Notes: generated by a model not told the origin, from the letters alone. A stretch of DNA of 64,000 bases from Candidatus Zixiibacteriota bacterium (GCA_011056555.1 DSEQ01000004.1:35775-99774), one strand, 5' to 3'; shown: positions 8,178-17,078, numbered from the stretch's first letter. A program made the numbers and translations.

Positions 8178-11100
8178 ATGAAAAAGTTGATGGTGGCTAT
8201 CTTGTTGCTTGGGTTCATCTTGCCCGGAACAGTCCTGGCACTGGACTACCTGGAAACGGATCAATCCAAGTACATTGACACCCCGGGATTTCTCGGATTT
8301 GTCCCGGACCGCTTCATTGTTGTTTTAAAAGACAATGTGGCTGTCGATCATGGAAAAGACTTGAACAGATCAGTAGCCCTGTCCAACCTCTCGGGCTTTG
8401 ATGCACTGGCTCAGAAATACGAAGTCGAGAGCTTAAGGCCCCAGTTCCCCGGTGCCGACCGCAACAGTGTATCGCTCACAGCGGAAGCACAGGATATTTC
8501 ACGGCATTACAAAGTTTACATTCAGAGTGGAACTTTGGAAGAAGCGATGGCCGATTATGCCGCCCTCCCGGACGTGGAAAGGGTTGAGCCGATCGGGGTC
8601 CATGTTCTCTATTCCACTCCCAATGACCCATATTATGTGGATCCTCCCAGCGGATATGCCTATGACCAGTGGCATTACTGGGACACTTATGGTATGAATG
8701 CCGACAGCGCCTGGGATAAGGAAGCCGGCGATAATACGGTACTGGTGGGCGTCCTCGATATGGGCGCAAAATATGACCATATCGATCTGGGCGGGAGTAA
8801 TCCTCCCGGTCCGAACGATGCCAGTACAAACGGTAATATCTGGGTTAATACGAACGAGATTCCCGGAAATGGCGTCGATGATGACGGCAATGGCTATGTC
8901 GACGACATTATTGGATGGGACTTTGTAGAGAGTACCGATTGGTATTCATATCCCTGTGTCGACCTCGATTGCGGAGGGGCCGACAATGATCCCTGGGACG
9001 GCGATGGGCACGGCACTCATGTGTCCGGCACTATAGGCGCTATCACGAATAATGGTTACGCCGTATCCGGTGTTGCCGGCGGCTGGGGTGACGGAACTTA
9101 CACCGGCGGTGGCAACGGAGTCAAAATCGTGCCCTGCCGTATCGGCTATGTCCTGGACTACTGGATCTACGGTAACGTTGGCGTAGTCATTATGGACTAT
9201 GTGGCCGAAGCTATGTATTATATGGCTGAGCTTAAAATTGATGGATGGAACGTTGCCGCTATTAATTGCTCATTTGGAAATTCCAATTCGGGCGGCCTCG
9301 CCGCTGCGACAGACTATCTTCTGGCGCAGGATGTTATGGTAATTTCTGCTGCAGGCAACAGCGATGCCGACGATCCAAGTTATCTGGGAACAAGAGCGGA
9401 CTGTCTCGATGTCGGTGCAACCGATAGCCAGGGAAATCCGGCCGATTTCTCGACCTATGGCTCGTGGGTAGATATTGCCGCACCGGGCGTGGCAGTCCTT
9501 AGCACTATCACCGATCCGGCCAATCCCACGGTTGATTACGTTGCGCCTCTTGACGGGACTTCGATGTCGTGTCCGCATGTCGTGGGCGTGGCGGCATTAC
9601 TGGAATCGTTTAATCCCGCGCTTTCGGGACCTGACAAATTTGCAATTATCACTGATGCTGCAAATACAAAATCATATAATCAGACAAAATATGTCGGAGT
9701 CGGTATTGTCGACGCCGGCAAGTGTCTTAATGCTGCCGGGCCGGAATGTGACCTGGCTGCAGATTTTTCCGGCTCACCAACCTCAGGCTGTGCGCCATTG
9801 ACAGTGGATTTCACAGACCAATCCAGCGGTACCGGCATTGACGGCTGGTCATGGACATTTGGCGATGGCGGTAATTCATCCGCCCAGAATCCCAGCTATA
9901 CATACAATACGCCCGGCACGTATACAGTCAGCCTGACCGTATCCAGCAGCTCACAGGGCTGTGATGACACACAAACCAAAACCGGCTACATAACCGTGAA
10001 CGGCGGTCCGACTGCTAATTTTGAAGGCAGTCCGACAAGCGGAACCGAGCCGTTGACCGTAAACTTTACAGATCTATCGGCTGATGCTACCGGCTGGTCG
10101 TGGGATTTTGGTGATGGTGCCGGGTCATCGACCGAACAAAATCCATCTTACACTTACAATAGCGCAGGTACCTATACAGTTATACTGACAGCTTCCAATG
10201 CCTGCGGTTCGGATGTCGAGCATAAGGTTGATTATATCACCGTCAATCCGTGCGTTGCGCCTGTGGCCGATTTTGTGGGCTCGCCCACCAGCGGCGAGGT
10301 TCCTCTGCAGGTAAGCTTCACCGACCAGTCGAGCGGCAACCCGACTTCATGGAGCTGGGACTTCGGCGACGGCACAGGTACATCGACACAGCAGAATCCG
10401 TCATATACTTACAATGACGCCGGTACCTATACGGTGACCTTAACCGCGACCAATAGCTGCGGCAGCGATGTTGAGACCAAAGTTGACTATATCACGGTGA
10501 CCTGCACAGCGCCGGTGGCTGATTTTTCAGGCACGCCTACTGCGGGCAATGCTCCTCTGACGGTCAACTTCACAGACCTTTCGACCGGCGCGACCGGCTG
10601 GTCATGGGACTTCGGCGATGGCCTCGGAACCTCGACCCAGCAGAATCCCTCGTACACATATAATGATCCGGGTACATATACGGTTACATTGACAGCGACC
10701 AACTCCTGCGGTTCGGATCAGGCTGTCAAACTCGATTATATCACCGTAACCGAATCGCAATTTACAAAGGCATATCCGCTTTCGGATATCCCGGTTTATG
10801 GCACTGTTTCAGGAAGTTACCTGGATACATACAGCAGCGACAATGTTTATGAGACCATAACTGAAATTCAATACACCGGCCATCCGGTCAAAACATACAG
10901 CTATCTGGAGCACAAGTGGAACTTCAACATCGACGCTTCCAGCGGAGCCACTTTCTATCTCGAAGCCTATCGCCCCGATAACTCCGACGGCGACGACTTT
11001 ACATTCGCTTATTCCACTGATGATGTGAACTATTATAATCTGGCCACTGTAGCCAGCGCAACCGAACAGGTCTACACCGCTTCCCTTCCGGCCATCACAG

Positions 11101-12089
11101 GAGTTGTATATATACGAGTCCTTGACAGCCAGAGAGGGTGGGGGACAAATTCTCTTGATCCGGTCTATGTGGACGAGATGTATATTGAATACAGCTCAGC
11201 CCCGGCTCCCCCGACAGCCAATTTCAGCGGCAATCCGACCTCCGGTTTTGCGCCCTTGACTGTCCAGTTCACCGATATGTCAACCGGCAGTCCGACCTCG
11301 TGGAGCTGGGATTTTGGAGACGGAGTCGGCACTTCAACTGTCCAGAATCCATCTTATACCTATAACAATCCCGGGACTTATACTGTCTCGATGACTGCCA
11401 CAAATGATTATGGCTCAGATACCGAAACCAAGGTTGACTACATAATTGTGACTGAACAGGGCACCGATTATTGTTTCGTTTACGATATGACTGTATCACG
11501 CAAGACAGCAGGTCCCAACTGCAGCGGTCAATGCTGGGCCACGATATACAATTCGAGCGGCCAGCCTTTGGCCAACGCAACTGTTTATCTTAGCGCCACG
11601 GGCCCGGTGGGCGGCGCTTACAGCGCATTGACAGGTGCTGACGGTGTGGCCTTTGTCGAAACCGGAAAGACCAAGGAGTGTGCCGGCGAATGGTGCTTTG
11701 AGGTGACCGATGTCACTCATGCGACTTATCCATATGATGCGGGAGCAAATAATGTCACCAGCGCCTGTGAATCGGGATGGGTTTATGATGTTGACGGTAT
11801 CGCATCAGCATCCCGACAGATCCCGGATCAGTTCACCCTGGAGCAGAACCGTCCCAACCCGTTCAACCCGGTAACAGAAATAGCATTCAACCTGCCGCAG
11901 GGCTCCCAGGTCAAATTGGAGATATTCAATATCACCGGCCAGAGAGTAGCGGTGCTTGCAAACGGATATTATGACGCCGGTCGCTATTCTGTAACCTGGA
12001 ATGCCGTCGGGCAGACTTCAGGCATTTATTTCTACAGAATCGTCACAGACAGCTTCACCGAATCGAAAAAGATGATTCTTTTGAAATAG
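8178..12089 (+). CDS. Secreted subtilisin-family protease with five PKD domains and T9SS sorting domain
   Basis: A 1303-residue cell-surface or secreted serine protease of family S8. Order: signal peptide (1-21), an inhibitor-like propeptide (about 40-130), the catalytic domain (about 165-515), four tandem PKD domains (about 524-858), a beta-sandwich segment (about 860-1010), a fifth PKD (about 1011-1093), an Ig-like segment, and a FlgD-like C-terminal domain (about 1220-1303) with RPNPFNPVTEI and the ending KKMILLK. The catalytic triad is Asp194 (GVLDMG), His278 (DGHGTHVSG) and Ser462 (GTSMSCPH), with oxyanion Asn394 (SAAGN). The C-terminal domain is the kind that T9SS substrates use for export and surface attachment. 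It is probably made as a zymogen. Confidence 0.93.
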   Translation: MKKLMVAILLLGFILPGTVLALDYLETDQSKYIDTPGFLGFVPDRFIVVLKDNVAVDHGKDLNRSVALSNLSGFDALAQKYEVESLRPQFPGADRNSVSLTAEAQDISRHYKVYIQSGTLEEAMADYAALPDVERVEPIGVHVLYSTPNDPYYVDPPSGYAYDQWHYWDTYGMNADSAWDKEAGDNTVLVGVLDMGAKYDHIDLGGSNPPGPNDASTNGNIWVNTNEIPGNGVDDDGNGYVDDIIGWDFVESTDWYSYPCVDLDCGGADNDPWDGDGHGTHVSGTIGAITNNGYAVSGVAGGWGDGTYTGGGNGVKIVPCRIGYVLDYWIYGNVGVVIMDYVAEAMYYMAELKIDGWNVAAINCSFGNSNSGGLAAATDYLLAQDVMVISAAGNSDADDPSYLGTRADCLDVGATDSQGNPADFSTYGSWVDIAAPGVAVLSTITDPANPTVDYVAPLDGTSMSCPHVVGVAALLESFNPALSGPDKFAIITDAANTKSYNQTKYVGVGIVDAGKCLNAAGPECDLAADFSGSPTSGCAPLTVDFTDQSSGTGIDGWSWTFGDGGNSSAQNPSYTYNTPGTYTVSLTVSSSSQGCDDTQTKTGYITVNGGPTANFEGSPTSGTEPLTVNFTDLSADATGWSWDFGDGAGSSTEQNPSYTYNSAGTYTVILTASNACGSDVEHKVDYITVNPCVAPVADFVGSPTSGEVPLQVSFTDQSSGNPTSWSWDFGDGTGTSTQQNPSYTYNDAGTYTVTLTATNSCGSDVETKVDYITVTCTAPVADFSGTPTAGNAPLTVNFTDLSTGATGWSWDFGDGLGTSTQQNPSYTYNDPGTYTVTLTATNSCGSDQAVKLDYITVTESQFTKAYPLSDIPVYGTVSGSYLDTYSSDNVYETITEIQYTGHPVKTYSYLEHKWNFNIDASSGATFYLEAYRPDNSDGDDFTFAYSTDDVNYYNLATVASATEQVYTASLPAITGVVYIRVLDSQRGWGTNSLDPVYVDEMYIEYSSAPAPPTANFSGNPTSGFAPLTVQFTDMSTGSPTSWSWDFGDGVGTSTVQNPSYTYNNPGTYTVSMTATNDYGSDTETKVDYIIVTEQGTDYCFVYDMTVSRKTAGPNCSGQCWATIYNSSGQPLANATVYLSATGPVGGAYSALTGADGVAFVETGKTKECAGEWCFEVTDVTHATYPYDAGANNVTSACESGWVYDVDGIASASRQIPDQFTLEQNRPNPFNPVTEIAFNLPQGSQVKLEIFNITGQRVAVLANGYYDAGRYSVTWNAVGQTSGIYFYRIVTDSFTESKKMILLK
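9747..11460 (+). repeat. Five PKD-domain repeats within the subtilase gene
   Basis: Repeats of about 250 bp begin near 9747, 10011, 10257, 10506 and 11207, each coding for a domain with W-SWDFGDG and NPSYTYN-PGTYTV motifs. The third and fourth are especially alike at the DNA level, suggesting recent duplication or gene conversion. A 450-bp unrelated segment (10756-11206) separates the fourth and fifth. Confidence 0.85.
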
Positions 12090-12113
12090 TCATCTTAATA
12101 AGATCACGATAAG

Positions 12114-12143
12114 AAAGGCAGGCCCGAGGGGTCTGCCTTTTTT
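12114..12143 (+). terminator. Rho-independent terminator
   Basis: 8-bp stem AAAGGCAG/CTGCCTTT with a GC-rich 11-nt loop, then further T residues. It lies 24 bp after the subtilase stop. Confidence 0.75.
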
Positions 12144-12221
12144 GTTATAGCAAATATGCCGGAAAATCAGGCAAATTACTAAGTATCCTAATGTTTTATG
12201 CTACATAGAATTAGTGAAAAG

Positions 12222-12260
12222 AATGAATATTCATTATAATTATATATTGGAAATATATAA
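12222..12260 (+). promoter_or_regulatory. Two palindromes, candidate operator for the XRE regulator
   Basis: AATGAATATTCATT (12222-12235) is a perfect 14-bp palindrome. Five bp further on, TTATATATT-GGA-AATATATAA (12240-12260) is a perfect 9-bp inverted repeat. Both sit 20-60 bp before the start of the XRE regulator gene, where such regulators commonly bind to repress themselves. No ribosome site is visible before that start, so the transcript may be leaderless. Confidence 0.45.
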
Positions 12261-12280
12261 CATATTATTATATTTATCGT

Positions 12281-12553
12281 ATGAAAGGGCGAAAACTCTA
12301 TAACAGGATTCTGGTCTTAAGAAAAGAGCGCGGTATGTCCAGGAAGGATCTGGCCGAGAAGATAGGCGTCAACTTCCAGACCGTCGGCTACCTGGAGAGG
12401 GAGGAATACAATCCCAGCCTGGACCTGGCTTTCAGGATAAGCGAAGTCTTCGGGCTGCCGGTGGAGATGATCTTTTCGACAGACCCGATGAAGCCCTTAA
12501 GCGAGGAGCTTATGGCACAAAGAAAACAAGCCGGAGGGCAGAATGATGTCTGA
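12281..12553 (+). CDS. XRE-family HTH transcriptional regulator
   Basis: A 90-residue DNA-binding protein. The helix-turn-helix spans about residues 6-61 (LRKERGMSRKDLAEKIGVNFQTVGYLEREEYNPSLDLA), as in YozG/Cro-like regulators, with the usual VFGLPVEMIF end to helix 5. It overlaps the next gene by 11 bp. Short XRE genes of this type are typically followed by a small DUF2178-like membrane protein gene, as here. No Shine-Dalgarno sequence precedes the ATG. It probably represses its own operon through the palindromes just upstream. Confidence 0.88.
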   Translation: MKGRKLYNRILVLRKERGMSRKDLAEKIGVNFQTVGYLEREEYNPSLDLAFRISEVFGLPVEMIFSTDPMKPLSEELMAQRKQAGGQNDV

Positions 12554-12986
12554 AGCATTGAAGACAGATAAATCGAAGCGGAGGATGGGGGTGGTGCTCA
12601 ACTACGGCACGCTTCTTCTGGCATTGGTATGTTTCTATATCGCCGAAATCGATACCTGGAATATCCCCTATGCAATTATATGCCTGGCGGCGCTTGCCGG
12701 GGTTGTGTACAGCTTCATGCAGGTCCACATGAAAACGAGGCTGTGGCATCTGGCACATGCTCGAACTCAAGATTTGGACGAACGCCAGATCCAGGTTACT
12801 CACGAGTCGCTCCGGCATTCCTACACCTGCTTCACAATTATATCGCTCAGCATATTTCTAATTGCTGATCTCTACAAACATTTTTCCTCACGGGCGGGTG
12901 AACTGACCCTGATGCCGGTTATTGCGGGGCTGATCTACCTGGCACATACTCTTCCCTCCTCCGTATTGGCCTGGACTGAGAGATAA
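12543..12986 (+). CDS. Small four-helix membrane protein, partner of XRE regulator
   Basis: A 147-residue integral membrane protein with about four hydrophobic segments (residues 16-33, 40-57, 98-113, 121-140). The DERQIQVTHESLRHSY loop after helix 2 resembles the DER-containing loop of DUF2178-like proteins that pair with XRE regulators. GGAGGG lies 4 nt before the first of two in-frame ATGs. Translation is coupled to the regulator by an 11-bp overlap. Function unknown. Confidence 0.78.
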   Translation: MMSEALKTDKSKRRMGVVLNYGTLLLALVCFYIAEIDTWNIPYAIICLAALAGVVYSFMQVHMKTRLWHLAHARTQDLDERQIQVTHESLRHSYTCFTIISLSIFLIADLYKHFSSRAGELTLMPVIAGLIYLAHTLPSSVLAWTER

Positions 12987-13000
12987 ATATAAGAAAATAC

Positions 13001-13032
13001 GCGGCGTCACCGGACATTTCCGGCTTCGCCGC
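13001..13032. other. GC-rich hairpin between convergent genes
   Basis: GCGGCG (13001-13006) pairs with CGCCGC (13027-13032), with CCGG/CCGG inside. No T run follows on the + strand, so it is not a classical terminator, but it lies between two convergent genes and may help stop transcription. Confidence 0.4.
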
Positions 13033-13069
13033 GCATCTATCGTGCATCTGTATTTCAAAGAGGTGAAAA

Positions 13070-13636
13070 CTACATACGCTCGGCCTTAACATCAACCTTC
13101 GTTCCCTGGCTGACAGTATTGAACACAGGTGAGAAGGATGAGAAGGTCGCCAACTCATTTATCTGCTCATCAGTGAGATTATCCGCCTTGATTTTAAAAT
13201 TCATTCGGATACCCTGATAGCCCGGCCGCACATTGGGGTCGATTCCTAAAAAACCATGCAGATCGATATCACCGTCTATTGAGGACTCAATTTCCTGGAT
13301 TTCGATTCCGCGGGCGGCTGCATGATAGACTATGCCGCTGGTTACACATCCGGCCAGAGCATTCAGAAGATGCTCGACCGGATTGGCGCCCTTGTCTTTA
13401 CCCAGCAGGATCGCCGGTTCATCGCAGTCGATCACGAAGGTCTGCTCATGGTCTATATCCTCGAAAGCGCCATAGAAGTCTTTGATGGTGGAACGGTTGT
13501 GCCCGCAATCCTGCCACTGATTGGTGATGCGAAATTTGAATTTGGCGATTCCCGGAGTAGCCTTGATCGAATCGATGGTCTTGAATAGTTCTTCGGTGTT
13601 GACACCGTTTACGATTGTTTTAGTCCTGGTAGCCAT
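13070..13636 (-). CDS. OsmC family protein
   Basis: A 188-residue OsmC/Ohr-fold protein. GANPVEHLLNALAGCVTSG (83-101) carries the conserved Cys97 of the central helix. The second family cysteine is replaced: the usual C-P-V is Ser169-Pro-Val here, a variant common in OsmC-like proteins that are not typical organic-hydroperoxide resistance enzymes. AGGAG lies 7 nt before the ATG. It starts 55 bp after the hydrolase gene on the same strand and is probably the second gene of that operon, driven by the sigma-54 promoter near 14710. Hydrolase/OsmC pairs and fusions are known elsewhere. A role in handling oxidised or electrophilic compounds is an inference. Confidence 0.85.
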   Translation of the reverse strand: MATRTKTIVNGVNTEELFKTIDSIKATPGIAKFKFRITNQWQDCGHNRSTIKDFYGAFEDIDHEQTFVIDCDEPAILLGKDKGANPVEHLLNALAGCVTSGIVYHAAARGIEIQEIESSIDGDIDLHGFLGIDPNVRPGYQGIRMNFKIKADNLTDEQINELATFSSFSPVFNTVSQGTKVDVKAERM

Positions 13637-13691
13637 TTTTAGCTCCTTTTGCTTTTAAGGTTATTAAGTTAATTATTTGTAATCAGATTCT

Positions 13692-14642
13692 TTAATTGCT
13701 CAAGATACTGCTCAATCTTGTTCTCGATTCCTGTCCCGCAAAGGATGCGGTATAGTGCTCATGGAGCAGGCACCTGCCCATACCCGAGAGAGGCGCGCCC
13801 GTATTTCTTTTCTCCCTGGTAGTTTTGGCAAGCGCTTTCTCGCTGTCGTGCCTTTTAAGGAAGTTGAAGATAAGATCATTGACACTTTCCGCATGTGTCA
13901 GCGGTCCCATATGTCCCATCCCCGGAAGAGCACAGAACTCAAGTTTCGGAAGCCCGGCTGCCAGAAGTTCTGTTATACGTCGTGTCGTATTCCGGGTCTC
14001 GACCCCATGCAGGTAGAGAACCGGGATGTCTATTTTGCTGTAATCGGCCAGGTTCGAGTCGTCGGAAAAGAGGGAGTCAAAATTCATCAGCACACTGCGC
14101 ATGCTGCCGGCCAGTATCGAATGCCGTCGGGCATCCAGCTTCTCCCAGCTACCCTCGCCGTTCCAGTAATTCACGAATATTCGGGCAGCCTCATGCGGCT
14201 GTCTGTCTTCCAGTTCATGATAAACCGCCTCTCTTACGCGGCGGATTTCAACTTCTGCATCTCCAGTACTGTCAGAATCAAACAGCAGCCTGAATAAAAC
14301 CGGCTCATACACAACCAGGCTCTTCAGCTTCCCCGCATATATCAAAGCCGCTTTCATCGCCAGCGCCGCACCGAATGAGTGGCCGATCAAATGAACAGGC
14401 TCATCCTGCTGCTCGAAAAGAGGCTCTAAAAGCGCGGCTTCCTGATCCAGGGACATCAGTGTCCCGCCATTCCAGGCCTGGCTCTTGCCATATCCGTAAA
14501 GATCTGGTGCGATGACATGGTAATTGTCGGCCAATTTATCTGTCAGCGTCCGCCACTGCCCGGAAGTACTTGCGCTGCTATGTAAACAGATCACAGGCTG
14601 CCCATCCCCGAAATGATTTGTGTGAAGTTTTATGTACCGCAT
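13692..14642 (-). CDS. Alpha/beta hydrolase, first gene of a sigma-54 operon
   Basis: A 316-residue alpha/beta-hydrolase. CLHSSASTSGQW is the oxyanion region, IGHSFGA (Ser about 88) the nucleophile elbow, and PGMGHMGP holds the catalytic His (about 244). The usual acid position reads LYLHGVETRN, so the acid may be Glu rather than Asp. The fold should end near FLKRH (about 265); a further 50 residues rich in Arg, Ser and Thr follow, an unusual tail that might come from a shifted stop. A GAGG sequence 8 nt upstream is a weak ribosome site. A sigma-54 promoter lies about 60 bp before the start, and osmC follows. Confidence 0.83.
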   Translation of the reverse strand: MRYIKLHTNHFGDGQPVICLHSSASTSGQWRTLTDKLADNYHVIAPDLYGYGKSQAWNGGTLMSLDQEAALLEPLFEQQDEPVHLIGHSFGAALAMKAALIYAGKLKSLVVYEPVLFRLLFDSDSTGDAEVEIRRVREAVYHELEDRQPHEAARIFVNYWNGEGSWEKLDARRHSILAGSMRSVLMNFDSLFSDDSNLADYSKIDIPVLYLHGVETRNTTRRITELLAAGLPKLEFCALPGMGHMGPLTHAESVNDLIFNFLKRHDSEKALAKTTREKRNTGAPLSGMGRCLLHEHYTASFAGQESRTRLSSILSN

Positions 14643-14702
14643 TTTATTTGCCTCGCTTTTTAATTTTCTGTTTCCGTCTTATTTGATCTGTCCCGATGCT
14701 AT

Positions 14703-14719
14703 TGCAGGAGCCGTGCCAA
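14703..14719 (-). promoter_or_regulatory. Sigma-54 (RpoN) promoter of the hydrolase-osmC operon
   Basis: Read on the minus strand the sequence is TTGGCACGGCTCCTGCA. It matches the -24 element TTGGCACG exactly and the -12 element TTGCA in four of five bases, with the required 10-nt distance between GG and GC. Transcription would start near 14692, leaving about a 50-nt leader before the hydrolase ATG at 14642. Confidence 0.75.
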
Positions 14720-14794
14720 ACTTTCAAACAAACTTACTACTGGTTGAATGACATTGACTTACTGAAATTCGATTGCCCCTGCCCGTTGACCAGA

Positions 14795-14820
14795 TTTCGT
14801 GACTTCACGAAATTTCGTGA
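14795..14820 (-). promoter_or_regulatory. Palindromic upstream activator site for a sigma-54 activator
   Basis: TCACGAAATTTCGTGA (14805-14820) is a perfect 16-bp palindrome, and a further half-site TTTCGTGA (14795-14802) lies beside it. The centre is about 100-120 bp upstream of the predicted sigma-54 start site, the usual place for enhancer sites, and just past the 3' end of the gene for a sigma-54 activator, the natural candidate to bind it. Confidence 0.65.
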
Positions 14821-14877
14821 GCTGATACACGAGATTTCGCAGGATCATCCGAATTTTCGATAAACCCTGGCAGGTGG

Positions 14878-16815
14878 TTATTGAGGTTTTGAAATTCCGA
14901 GGGCCTTGAGACGTGAGCTTAAAGTTGTGGGTTTCATTCCCAGGAGTCGGGCGGCGCCCTCAGAGCCTGATACTCTCCATCGCGACTTTTCCATGGCCCT
15001 GATTAAATTATTCCGTTCCAGCTCGCGAAGTTCATCTACAGTGTGAATTTGGTCATCAATCATTTTTGCGCTGATCGTAGAAGACAAACTCTGTTTAGCA
15101 AAAATCTCAGGAAAAGCACGCTCCAGATTAAGCTGTCCGTTGCGCGACGTGATCACTGCACGTTCGATGATATTCTGCAGTTCGCGCACATTACCCGGCC
15201 AATCGTACGATTTTAAGAGGTCTATACATTCCTGGCTGAGAGGCTCAACCACACGCCCCATTCTATTGGAATAATTCTTGATAAATGTATTGGCCAGCAG
15301 GATTATGTCATCCTCACGCTCCCTCAAGGGAGGGATTTGCAGCGGGAAGACATTGAGACGAAAATACAGGTCCTCCCTGAATTTCCCCTCCTCGACCATC
15401 TCCGCCAGATTACGATTGGTGGCAGCTATAACTCGCACATCGACTTTTGCCGTCCTGGAGCCTCCGACCGGCTCAAATTCTCCCTCCTGCAAAACGCGCA
15501 GTAGTTTGGACTGTAAGTCGACCGGCAACTCACCGATTTCATCCAAGAATATGGTTCCCCCGTCGGCAAGTGCAAATCGTCCTTCACGCTTACCGGTTGC
15601 GCCTGTGAACGCCCCTTTTTCATGCCCGAAGAACTCGCTTTCAATAAGAGTTGAGGGTATGGCGGCGCAGTTAACCTTGATCAGTGTCTTCTCTCTTCTG
15701 CGGCTCGAATTATGGATGGCGCTGGCAATCAGCTCCTTGCCGGTGCCGGTCTCCCCCTGCAGCAAAACGGTGGCATCAGTCTGAGCAACCTCTTTCACAT
15801 CACGTAAAAGCTCAAGCATCGGGCGGCTGCCTGCAATTATCTCATCAAAATTATGAAAAAGCTTGAGCTCTTCCCTCAGGTACCGGGATTCAGTCTGCAG
15901 TTCATTTATTCTTTTTTCGGCCTCGAGCCGATCGTTAATATTGCGCAAAATCAGCAGATAGTATGTATTCCGGCTTAGTTGATAACATGAAAGCGTCGCC
16001 TCAGCCATGAATTTCTCACCACTGCCTGATTTGCCGTGCAGACCACCTGGAATCCACAAATACTTTTTTTCCGAAGATGAATTGGAAAGCCCCGAGACTA
16101 TCTTCGACAGCTTATTGAAGGATTCGTCCGAAAGGCAATATGAGAAACTCCTGCCAATAACATGATCGGAATCACATCCAAAGATCTTTTCAGCCGCCGA
16201 GTTGACCAATGTAATATTGAGGTCATTATCCAGCTCAACGATGGCATCCATAGCGCTGTCAACCAGGCCGGATAGTTTTCTTTCACGAGCGCGCAGCTCT
16301 GCCTCGGCCCTCAATCTTCTCAGCTCCGCCGCAGCGCGAGCGGAGAAAATATTGAAGATTGCAATCTTGCGCGGATCCTCCGGCATAGGCGCAGTGTCCA
16401 TAACAGAAAGATGTCCCAGCACCCTTTCGTCAGTATCCAGCAGCGGAACCCCCATATAACTGACCGCCCCAACCGCCGCCAGATCGGGATCATGGGGGTA
16501 AAGCTTTACAACTTTATCCGGAATATGAATAAAACGCTTTTCCTGAATTACCGGCTCACAGGGTGTGCCGCTGACATCATACTCGAAATCCTCCACAAAC
16601 TTGCCGTCCATCCAGAATGCATGCGCTCGCAGACGATAACAGTCCTCCAGAAATTCGGTCACCCAGGCTCCATAGGTGCCCAGAGCATGGCACAGGTTTT
16701 TCACCAGGGCCTTGAAAAAATCTTGGCCAAATTCTGACGAGGTACCCTCCAGAATACTGCGCAAAGCGGGATCAACCAGCAAATCCTGCCGGCTGCTGTT
16801 AGTGTATTTCTCCAT
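14878..16815 (-). CDS. Sigma-54-dependent activator with GAF and PAS sensor domains
   Basis: A 645-residue bacterial enhancer-binding protein. Order: GAF-like sensor (about 25-165), short coiled coil, PAS domain (about 183-295), a second coiled coil, AAA+ domain (about 325-560) and a Fis-type HTH (about 605-643). Walker A is GETGTGKE (354-361), the sigma-54-contacting loop GAFTGA (401-406) is intact, and Walker B is TIFLDEIGEL (421-430). There is no receiver domain, so control is by ligand, redox or protein sensing through GAF/PAS, as in FhlA/NorR-type activators. The palindrome and sigma-54 promoter just beyond its 3' end mark the hydrolase-osmC operon as its probable target. The signal is unknown. 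Confidence 0.92.
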   Translation of the reverse strand: MEKYTNSSRQDLLVDPALRSILEGTSSEFGQDFFKALVKNLCHALGTYGAWVTEFLEDCYRLRAHAFWMDGKFVEDFEYDVSGTPCEPVIQEKRFIHIPDKVVKLYPHDPDLAAVGAVSYMGVPLLDTDERVLGHLSVMDTAPMPEDPRKIAIFNIFSARAAAELRRLRAEAELRARERKLSGLVDSAMDAIVELDNDLNITLVNSAAEKIFGCDSDHVIGRSFSYCLSDESFNKLSKIVSGLSNSSSEKKYLWIPGGLHGKSGSGEKFMAEATLSCYQLSRNTYYLLILRNINDRLEAEKRINELQTESRYLREELKLFHNFDEIIAGSRPMLELLRDVKEVAQTDATVLLQGETGTGKELIASAIHNSSRRREKTLIKVNCAAIPSTLIESEFFGHEKGAFTGATGKREGRFALADGGTIFLDEIGELPVDLQSKLLRVLQEGEFEPVGGSRTAKVDVRVIAATNRNLAEMVEEGKFREDLYFRLNVFPLQIPPLREREDDIILLANTFIKNYSNRMGRVVEPLSQECIDLLKSYDWPGNVRELQNIIERAVITSRNGQLNLERAFPEIFAKQSLSSTISAKMIDDQIHTVDELRELERNNLIRAMEKSRWRVSGSEGAARLLGMKPTTLSSRLKALGISKPQ

Positions 16816-17078
16816 TTTCTCACACTTCCGGAAAAAGTGTACGGTTTAAATCCCGACTGCTATGGATTCTCCCGTTATTGACTAAATATAGTCCACTTAA
16901 AAAGCAAAACAAGGAAAATCTGGATAAGTTTTGTCTCATATGATAATTTTTGATAAATTACACACAATTGGCAGTGCGGTGTTACCTATAACTCTTTTAA
17001 GTCCCTGGACTACAATGCATTAGAAAAACCGCCCTCTGTTTCCGGCATATCCCCATCCGGGCGCTGTCCTGGTCCGCA

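Noticed and set aside
7969..8181. 70-codon + strand ORF before the PKD subtilase
   Set aside because: No ribosome site, AT-rich low-complexity composition, and it runs into the start of the subtilase gene; it overlaps the likely promoter.
9747..11460. Tandem repeats considered as a CRISPR or satellite array
   Set aside because: The period of about 250 bp and intact reading frame are explained by PKD protein domains; no CRISPR array was seen in the window.
16822..16840. Inverted repeat ACACTT/AAGTGT upstream of the sigma-54 activator gene
   Set aside because: Only 6 bp and next to the start codon; could be an autoregulatory or RNA hairpin but nothing supports it further.
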